The notes beneath the pieces are model-generated. The model was not told the origin of the DNA. It saw only the letters and a program-made list of their open reading frames with translations, and did no database searches. From Candidatus Omnitrophota bacterium (GTDB taxonomy: Bacteria > Omnitrophota > Gorgyraeia > Tantalellales > Tantalellaceae), in NCBI GenBank assembly GCA_013204685.1, contig JABMSC010000120.1:1-7160 (forward strand): a stretch of 7,160 nucleotides of DNA. The letters are read 5' to 3'. Below, piece after piece: positions 5,459 to 7,160 of the stretch. Numbering within the stretch: position 1 is the stretch's first letter; each line of letters starts with the position of its first letter. The translations under genes were made by a program, and so were the position numbers.

Positions 5459-6739
5459 ATGGGGTACACCATTACCGAAAAGATATTAAAGTCACATGCC
5501 ATAGGCACAAAAGATATAAAGCCCGGTGATTTTATAAGGGCCAGGGTTGATCTGTGTCTGGGAAATGATATTACCAGTCCGATCGCCATAAAAGAATTCA
5601 AAGAAATGGGCAAAAAGAAGGTTTTTAACCAGAAAAGGATCGCTTTAGTTCCGGATCACTTTTTGCCGGCAAAAGACATGAAAAGTGCCAACCAGGCAAA
5701 GATACTCAAGGATTTTGCGGAAGAATTCGGTATTGAGAATTATTTTGAGCTGGGTGAGATGGGGGTTGAACACGCCCTTATTCCCGAAAGAGGGCTGGTG
5801 CTTCCGGGCGATCTCATGATCGGCGCCGATTCGCACACATGTACTCATGGAGCTTTGGGGGCGTTTGCTACAGGTATGGGCAGTACTGACCTTGCCTTTG
5901 CGATGGCTTTCGGAGAATGCTGGATCATAGTCCCTGAGACGATAAAAATAGTTTTCACGGGTAAGCCAAGAAAATGGGTAGGAGGAAAAGACCTCATATT
6001 GCATGTGATATCGGATCTCGGAGTTTCTGGAGCACATTATAGAGCTCTCGAATTTACCGGAGATACATTGGATTATCTTTCAATGGATGACAGGTTTACG
6101 ATGTGCAATATGGCTATTGAGGCAGGCGCAAAAAACGGTATAATCGCTCCTGACAAAATAACTGAGAAATATGTAAAGGCTGCTATCAGAAAATACAAAC
6201 CTTCCCGCAAGGCATACAAGCTGGAAAAAAGCGATAAAGATGCGGTTTACTCTGAAGTGAGAGAATATAACGTGTCCAAGCTTGAACCGGTGGTAGCTGC
6301 TCCGAACTTGCCTTCGAATGGTAAACCTGTCAGTGAACTAAAGGACGTAAGGGTGGATCAGGTTGTTATTGGGTCATGTACTAATGGCAGGATCAGTGAT
6401 CTTAAACAGGCCGCGGCAGTTTTGAAAAATAAGAAGGTTAATACCGGGACGCGGCTTGTTGTGATCCCGGCGACTCAGGATATTTATCTTGAAGCTGTTA
6501 AAGAGGGGTATGCGGAAACCTTTGTGAGGTCCGGTGGCGTATTCTGTACGCCGAGCTGCGGTCCATGCCTTGGCGGACACATGGGAGTACTGGCAGAGGG
6601 AGAGGTTGCCATAGCTACTACGAACAGGAATTTTGTGGGTCGCATGGGGCACCCGAAGAGTTTTGTTTATCTGGCTAATCCAGCCATTGCGGCAGCAAGC
6701 GCAATAAAGGGTTCTATAGCGCATCCATCAGACCTATAG
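5459..6739 (+). CDS. leuC: 3-isopropylmalate dehydratase large subunit (HacA/LeuC type)
   Basis: With LeuD this Fe-S enzyme interconverts 2-isopropylmalate and 3-isopropylmalate, the second step of leucine biosynthesis, in the cytoplasm. The 426 residues match the compact HacA-like LeuC group, shorter than the roughly 466-residue proteobacterial form. The aconitase-fold signature GADSHTCTHGALGA is at 122-135. The three cysteines expected to ligate the [4Fe-4S] cluster are C307 in GSCTNGR (305-311) and C367 and C370 in PSCGPC; C363 nearby is an extra. TNRNFVGRMG (388-397) and the closing FVYLANPAIAAASAI (402-416) are typical. The ATG at 5459 gives MGYTITEKIL, the normal family N-terminus. leuD follows after ten bases. 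Close relatives include homoaconitase and dimethylmalate dehydratase; the leuCD pairing favours the leucine pathway, but no leuA or leuB is visible here to confirm it. Confidence 0.92.
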   Translation: MGYTITEKILKSHAIGTKDIKPGDFIRARVDLCLGNDITSPIAIKEFKEMGKKKVFNQKRIALVPDHFLPAKDMKSANQAKILKDFAEEFGIENYFELGEMGVEHALIPERGLVLPGDLMIGADSHTCTHGALGAFATGMGSTDLAFAMAFGECWIIVPETIKIVFTGKPRKWVGGKDLILHVISDLGVSGAHYRALEFTGDTLDYLSMDDRFTMCNMAIEAGAKNGIIAPDKITEKYVKAAIRKYKPSRKAYKLEKSDKDAVYSEVREYNVSKLEPVVAAPNLPSNGKPVSELKDVRVDQVVIGSCTNGRISDLKQAAAVLKNKKVNTGTRLVVIPATQDIYLEAVKEGYAETFVRSGGVFCTPSCGPCLGGHMGVLAEGEVAIATTNRNFVGRMGHPKSFVYLANPAIAAASAIKGSIAHPSDL

Positions 6740-6745
6740 AAGGAG
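6740..6745 (+). promoter_or_regulatory. Ribosome binding site of leuD
   Basis: AAGGAG begins one base after the leuC stop codon and lies four bases before the leuD ATG at 6750, a tight translational arrangement typical of co-expressed subunits. Confidence 0.8.
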
Positions 6746-6749
6746 AGGT

Positions 6750-7160
6750 ATGAAGATAAAAGGTGTAGTACATAAATTTGGAAATGATGTAAATACGGAT
6801 GAGATCATTCCGGCCAGATATTTACATACACACGATCCGGCAGAACTGGCCGAACATTGTATGCAGGATGCGGATTCGAAATTTGTCAAAAAGGTCAAAC
6901 CCGGCGACATTATAGTCGCTGGTGAGAATTTCGGGTGTGGGTCATCAAGGGAACATGCGCCTATTGCCATCAAGGCAGTGGGTGTGTCATGTGTGATCGC
7001 TGAAAGTTTTTCCAGGATCTTTTACAGGAATGCGATTAACATAGGGCTTCCCATTTTTACAAGTGTCGAAGCCGCAAAAGCTCTCAAGAATGGGGATAAA
7101 GTTGAGGTAAGTCTTGCAAAGGGAGAGATAAATAAAGTAGGCCGAAGCACAGTTTACAAG
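6750..7160 (+). CDS. leuD: 3-isopropylmalate dehydratase small subunit, 3'-truncated by window
   Basis: This is the swivel-domain subunit that completes the LeuCD active site. The first 137 codons are present and the frame is open to the last base; family members of this type are about 160-170 residues, so roughly 25-30 residues lie beyond the window. Visible motifs: FGNDVNTDEIIPARYL (10-25), the substrate-recognition loop YLHT (24-27), GENFGCGSSREHAP (58-71), IAESFSRIFYRNAINIGLP (83-101). In the homologous archaeal enzymes the residue after YL influences preference for isopropylmalate versus homoaconitate; here it is H26. The context, ten bases after leuC with its own ribosome binding site, supports an operon. 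The homoaconitase small subunit is the main alternative reading. Confidence 0.93.
   Translation, partial: MKIKGVVHKFGNDVNTDEIIPARYLHTHDPAELAEHCMQDADSKFVKKVKPGDIIVAGENFGCGSSREHAPIAIKAVGVSCVIAESFSRIFYRNAINIGLPIFTSVEAAKALKNGDKVEVSLAKGEINKVGRSTVYK

Overview
This window carries a complete five-gene ABC importer operon of the dipeptide/oligopeptide type in the canonical order dppA-dppB-dppC-dppD-dppF (10-5332). A second unit on the same strand follows: leuC (complete) and leuD (cut off by the window end), the two subunits of 3-isopropylmalate dehydratase. All seven genes are on the + strand. Together the importer genes encode a periplasmic solute-binding protein, two membrane permeases and two ATPases; leuCD encodes an Fe-S isomerase of leucine biosynthesis. 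The two units look independently transcribed, because a sigma70-like promoter (5350-5378) lies in the 126-base gap before leuC.

Organism: a bacterium of moderate GC. It is probably diderm, because the binding protein has a type I signal peptide (AHA then Q) and no lipobox cysteine, which suits a soluble periplasmic protein. The short LeuC/LeuD pair is the HacA/HacB-like form common in archaea, anaerobic and deep-branching bacteria, not the proteobacterial long form. The intergenic heptamer arrays remind me of uncultured lineages such as Omnitrophota, but this is a weak guess from memory and nothing here proves it.

The most unusual material is between the genes. The gaps A-B (62 nt), B-C (91 nt) and C-D (203 nt) are almost filled by degenerate 7-base tandem repeats. 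In each gap a left arm of units like GNNNTRA faces a right arm that is roughly its reverse complement (TYANNNC), so the gap can fold as a hairpin. In all three gaps the repeats run in register up to the ATG, and in B-C and C-D the last unit before the ATG is the same heptamer, ACTTATT. None of the three genes has a visible Shine-Dalgarno sequence, whereas leuC and leuD do. The C-D gap also holds a compact GC-rich palindrome cluster resembling a REP element. The D-F (5 nt) and leuC-leuD (10 nt) junctions are tight and repeat-free.

Both ATPases are short. They stop where the C-terminal oligopeptide-transporter extension, which often carries Fe-S-ligating cysteines, would begin. DppF also has about 17 fewer residues than DppD just before the Q-loop. 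I see no phage, CRISPR, tRNA, rRNA or transposase gene, and the core genes themselves are ordinary. The candidate for something undescribed is the heptamer system in the gaps.
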